From JBKBYG01 sp046313435 (lineage in GTDB: Bacteria; Pseudomonadota; Alphaproteobacteria; Rickettsiales; Arcanibacteraceae), in NCBI GenBank assembly GCA_046313435.1, contig JBKBYG010000034.1:1-16531 (forward strand): 16,531 nucleotides of DNA, written 5' to 3'. Numbering within the stretch: position 1 is the stretch's first letter; each line of letters begins with the position of its first letter. The notes below the pieces were generated by a model, which was not told the origin of the DNA, did no database searches, and was given only the letters and a program-made list of their open reading frames with translations. A program made the translations under genes and the position numbers. Below are positions 14,311 through 16,531 of the stretch, in pieces.

Positions 14311-15183
14311 ATGAATAAATATAAGAAAACCATTAAATGTTTATATGACGCAGCTGTAAATACTATTGAGCATGATGGTATTGAACATGCTGGTTATATG
14401 GCATTTTTATCAATTGTATCATTATTTCCTTTTATGGTTTTTATAGTAGCCTTGACAGGAGCTATAGGTGAGACAGCAATTGGAACTAAATTTATACATT
14501 TTATACAAGAAAGTTTACCTAAAAATATTTCCTATGCTTTGGAGCCCCGAATTCATGAAATAATATCCGGCCCTCCCGAAGGATTACTAACACTTGCAAT
14601 TTTTGGAGCGATCTGGACAGCCTCTTCTTCCGTTGAAGGGTTGCGTACAATATTAAATAGAGTATATTTAGATACTACACCTCCACCGTATATATTAAGA
14701 AGACTATTAAGTATATTTCAGTTTCTTCTACTTACTGTTATAATAATAATAGCAACCTTAATACTTATTCTTGTCCCTATAATATATGAAAAAATATTTG
14801 GTTTAAATTTTTTTGATAATCAATTTTTTATATTAAGGGATTTTCTAACTAATTTAGCCCCTGCTTGGTATTATATAAGGTATTTCTTATTAGAAATAAT
14901 TTTATTTTTTGTAGTATGCACAATTTATTTTATAGTACCTAATACTAAGCTCAAACTTAATTCAGTAATGGCTGGCGCATTTATTGTAGTAGTATTATGG
15001 TCAATAGCTGGAAGTTTATTATCAAATTATTTAAAAAACTTTAAGCAAGTAAATTTTATTTATGGAAGTTTAGGAGGAATAATTGCTAGTCTTATATTTT
15101 TTTATATAATGAATATGATACTTATATATGGTGCGGAGTTTAACTATTTATTTGATAAGCATGTACTTAAAGAAAAGGCTTAA
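14311..15183 (+). CDS. YihY/BrkB-family inner-membrane protein
   Basis: The 290-residue polytopic protein of the YihY/virulence factor BrkB family has about six TM helices, near 29-52, 92-108, 130-155, 185-210, 220-238 and 248-270. Family features are 'HAGYMAFLSIVSLFPFMVFIVAL' near the N-terminus, 'AIWTASSSVEGLRTILNRVY' in the middle and the ending 'VNFIYGSLGGIIASLIFFYIMNMILIYGAEFNYLF'. The biochemical role is unsettled; the older RNase BN label for this family was wrong. I chose the ATG at 14311, with GGA 10 bases upstream, over an in-frame TTG 15 bases earlier. Its stop overlaps the stop of the convergent Gly-rich gene. Confidence 0.92.
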   Translation: MNKYKKTIKCLYDAAVNTIEHDGIEHAGYMAFLSIVSLFPFMVFIVALTGAIGETAIGTKFIHFIQESLPKNISYALEPRIHEIISGPPEGLLTLAIFGAIWTASSSVEGLRTILNRVYLDTTPPPYILRRLLSIFQFLLLTVIIIIATLILILVPIIYEKIFGLNFFDNQFFILRDFLTNLAPAWYYIRYFLLEIILFFVVCTIYFIVPNTKLKLNSVMAGAFIVVVLWSIAGSLLSNYLKNFKQVNFIYGSLGGIIASLIFFYIMNMILIYGAEFNYLFDKHVLKEKA

Positions 15184-15542
15184 GCACTTATTCCTCCTAC
15201 TCCTCCAACAGCACCTGCGGCACCTCCACCTGAACCACCGTCAAAAGCAGGACCTCCACTTAAAGCACCTGAACTCATCATAGATTGTAAAGCAGCAGAA
15301 ACAGCATAAATCTCAAGAGCTAATTTTAAACCCGAATCATCTTTTTTTTCATTATCTCCTGATGAAAGGGCTAATGTCGCAAGCAAATCTTGTGTTGCAC
15401 TAAAAAGCAAAGCTTGGTTTCTTACTTCACTTACACTTGAATCAGATCCACCAGCATAGGCTCCAGCTTGAGTAGAGATTGAATTAGCACTAACTGAAGC
15501 AAAGCTTATTGCACCACCACCTCCTATTGCACCTACCTGCAT
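15180..15542 (-). CDS. Small Gly/Ala/Ser-rich protein, unknown function
   Basis: I do not recognise this 120-residue protein. The N-terminus is Gly- and Ser-rich ('MQVGAIGGGGAISFASVSAN'). The middle (about 40-92) is an amphipathic helical region ('EVRNQALLFSATQDLLATLAL', 'LKLALEIYAVSAALQSMM') split by a charged loop 'GDNEKKDDSG'. The C-terminus is a flexible Gly/Ala tail with repeated GG. There is no TM helix or classical signal peptide. The composition is unlike all neighbours, which are Lys/Asn/Ile-rich. The Shine-Dalgarno region AAAAGGAAGAGG, inside the 3' end of the upstream gene, is the strongest in the window, suggesting abundant synthesis. It is the last gene of a three-gene unit. A secreted, surface or self-assembling small protein is possible, but that is inference. 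Confidence 0.75.
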   Translation of the reverse strand: MQVGAIGGGGAISFASVSANSISTQAGAYAGGSDSSVSEVRNQALLFSATQDLLATLALSSGDNEKKDDSGLKLALEIYAVSAALQSMMSSGALSGGPAFDGGSGGGAAGAVGGVGGISA

Positions 15543-15543
15543 A

Positions 15544-15888
15544 CTAACCTCTTCCTTTTATTGATTTTGGCAGATGATTAGTTTTGCCAGTTTCCTGTGC
15601 TTCTTTATCACTTTTGTGCTTATTTATAGTATTTTTTATATTATTTACTTCTGTATTTAAATCATTGTGAGAAAATTCTTGTTCCTTTCTCTCAGTGTTT
15701 GAAGAGTTAATGCCGTTAAGATTATGCGTAATAATTTCAATGTCTTTATCCAAATGTGCAAATTTATTTTGCTTAGAAAACTTCATTGTATTTTCGTTTA
15801 AAATTTGATTTCCTATTACAGAATTAAATTTTTCAATATCAATTTTTACTATAAATTTAGGTTGAGCTAAAAAATTATTTTCCATCAT
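15544..15888 (-). CDS. Hydrophilic protein of unknown function
   Basis: I do not recognise this 114-residue, Asn/Lys/Glu-rich protein. It has no TM helix, signal peptide or cysteine. Residues about 5-50 could form a small folded part ('FLAQPKFIVKIDIEKFNSVIGNQIL'); the rest (about 55-114) looks disordered and ends in a basic 'LPKSIKGRG'. Two consecutive ATGs open the frame. The second (15885) is better spaced from AGAGG, 6 bases versus 3. The gene overlaps the end of the upstream gene by 14 bases and stops one base before the Gly-rich gene, so the three are almost certainly co-translated. A chaperone or adaptor for the downstream protein is conceivable but unsupported. Confidence 0.72.
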   Translation of the reverse strand: MMENNFLAQPKFIVKIDIEKFNSVIGNQILNENTMKFSKQNKFAHLDKDIEIITHNLNGINSSNTERKEQEFSHNDLNTEVNNIKNTINKHKSDKEAQETGKTNHLPKSIKGRG

Positions 15889-16309
15889 TTACCTCTATAA
15901 TTTCATAACTAGAATTTTTATATTTTTGTTCAAATCTTTTACAAATAATTTCTGCTTTTTCATAAGATTCTGAAGTTAAAAAATATGATTTACCATCTTC
16001 AGAAATCGCAAAATTGTTTTGCAGTTTATTTTCTATAATAAATTCTGAAATTTTTAGTGAAGTAATGATATTTTTATCTATTCCACATATTTCAAAAGTT
16101 AGCCAATCTTTTAGAGCATCTTTATGAGTTTGAGATAATGAATTATAAAAATTATTCAAATCTTTTAAAATTATATTTTTTATTTGAGGCAAAACTGTAT
16201 TTTTACTATTAATTTGATTTCTACTATTATAGTATTTCTTTAATAAGCTATTTTGTAATTTATTAAGATTAGATAGCTTAAAGCCAAATATTTTTTCAAG
16301 ATCATACAT
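15875..16309 (-). CDS. Conserved-looking small protein of unknown function
   Basis: I do not recognise this 144-residue protein, the first of the three-gene unit. It is predicted largely helical in residues 1-95 ('DLEKIFGFKLSNLNKLQNSLLKKYY', 'ILKDLNNFYNSLSQTHKDALKDWLTFEICGI'). A short alpha/beta segment (about 98-140: 'NNFAISEDGKSYFLTSESYEKAEIICKRFEQKY' then 'YEIIEV') follows. There is no membrane segment or signal peptide. AAGG lies about 9 bases before the ATG and a TATAAT box about 35 bases upstream. The size and the placement before two hydrophilic or low-complexity proteins recall chaperone-substrate gene sets, but I see no family motif to support that. Confidence 0.72.
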   Translation of the reverse strand: MYDLEKIFGFKLSNLNKLQNSLLKKYYNSRNQINSKNTVLPQIKNIILKDLNNFYNSLSQTHKDALKDWLTFEICGIDKNIITSLKISEFIIENKLQNNFAISEDGKSYFLTSESYEKAEIICKRFEQKYKNSSYEIIEVNDGK

Positions 16310-16344
16310 TAATCTTACCTTAGTATTCTTTTAATAATAACCTT

Positions 16345-16350
16345 ATTATA
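16345..16350 (-). promoter_or_regulatory. Candidate -10 box of the three-gene unit
   Basis: On the minus strand a perfect TATAAT lies 35 bases upstream of the first gene of the unit, between it and the SDHAF4 stop. No good -35 hexamer is found at the usual distance, so the assignment is weak. Confidence 0.3.
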
Positions 16351-16391
16351 AAGTTACAAAATTAACAAAAAGTAAAATTTTTAAACATTAA

Positions 16392-16531
16392 TCAAAAATC
16401 ACTAACTCTACCGTTCTTTTCCCAATCACCATATCTTGTTGGCTCGGGTCCTTTAGGTCCACCGATTTCCTCCTTTTTATTTTGACTATTATCTAATTCT
16501 TTCTGCTTGTTTTTTTCATTTTTTATTTTAA
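16392..16531 (-). CDS. SDHAF4/DUF1674 family protein, C-terminal part (cut by window edge)
   Basis: About 45 codons of a minus-strand gene run off the right edge; the TGA stop is at 16392-16394. The last 25 residues, from 'EEIGGPKGPEPTRYGDW' through 'EKNGRVSDF', are the highly conserved C-terminal signature of DUF1674. This is the family of mitochondrial succinate dehydrogenase assembly factor 4 (Sdh8), which binds flavinated SdhA before it joins the complex. The preceding visible part is Lys/Asn/Glu-rich and disordered, as usual for this family. There is no in-frame stop up to the edge, and no in-frame ATG in the visible part, so the start lies outside. The family is typical of alphaproteobacteria and mitochondria, which supports the lineage call. 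Confidence 0.9.
   Translation of the reverse strand, partial: KIKNEKNKQKELDNSQNKKEEIGGPKGPEPTRYGDWEKNGRVSDF

Noticed and set aside
1..16531. CRISPR array, insertion sequence, prophage or tRNA in the window
   Set aside because: No spaced direct repeats, transposase motifs, terminal inverted repeats or cloverleaf sequences were seen on either strand.

Overview
The window is a strongly A+T-rich, gene-dense bacterial segment. It has no rRNA, tRNA, insertion sequence or CRISPR array. Several features point to an alphaproteobacterium, most likely a Rickettsiales-type intracellular or protist-associated bacterium. These are an SDHAF4/DUF1674 C-terminus at the right edge, a SPOR protein with the juxtamembrane 'DPGGM..PN.DK' motif, an RMD1/DUF155 protein, a ProP-like metabolite:H+ symporter, an ankyrin-repeat protein and low GC. 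The lineage is inference from gene content; no marker-gene tree was run.

Left part (1-3508): rplS (ribosomal protein L19) ends in a perfect AT-only hairpin. On the minus strand a TetR-family regulator and a Nudix hydrolase form a small unit. Divergent from tetR is a small NTF2/SnoaL-like protein whose promoter carries two near-identical 18-bp palindromes, very likely the TetR operators. A GC-rich bidirectional terminator separates it from a convergent MHS-family transporter.

Centre (3712-7908): the most unusual part is a two-gene unit separated by 3 bases. The first gene is a 754-residue protein with a degenerate half racemase domain, a coiled coil, an Asp/Glu racemase domain with both catalytic cysteine motifs, and a Ser-rich tail. 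The second is a membrane-bound sensor histidine kinase with an intact ATPase domain but isoleucine where the phospho-accepting histidine should be. No response regulator lies nearby.

Centre-right (8110-12420): four tightly packed plus-strand genes encode an RMD1/DUF155 membrane protein, an MscS-type mechanosensitive channel (ATGA overlap), a SPOR-domain membrane protein and a PBP4/DacB-type D-Ala-D-Ala carboxypeptidase/endopeptidase. The set reads as a cell-envelope and osmotic-stress cluster. It runs tail-to-tail into a minus-strand miaA-ankyrin pair, overlapping it by 27 bases.

Right part (14311-16531): a YihY/BrkB-type membrane protein is followed, with overlapping stop codons, by a convergent three-gene unit of unrecognised small proteins. 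The last of these is very Gly/Ala/Ser-rich with a strong ribosome binding site. The window ends inside an SDHAF4 gene. No gene-free stretch exceeds about 205 bases.
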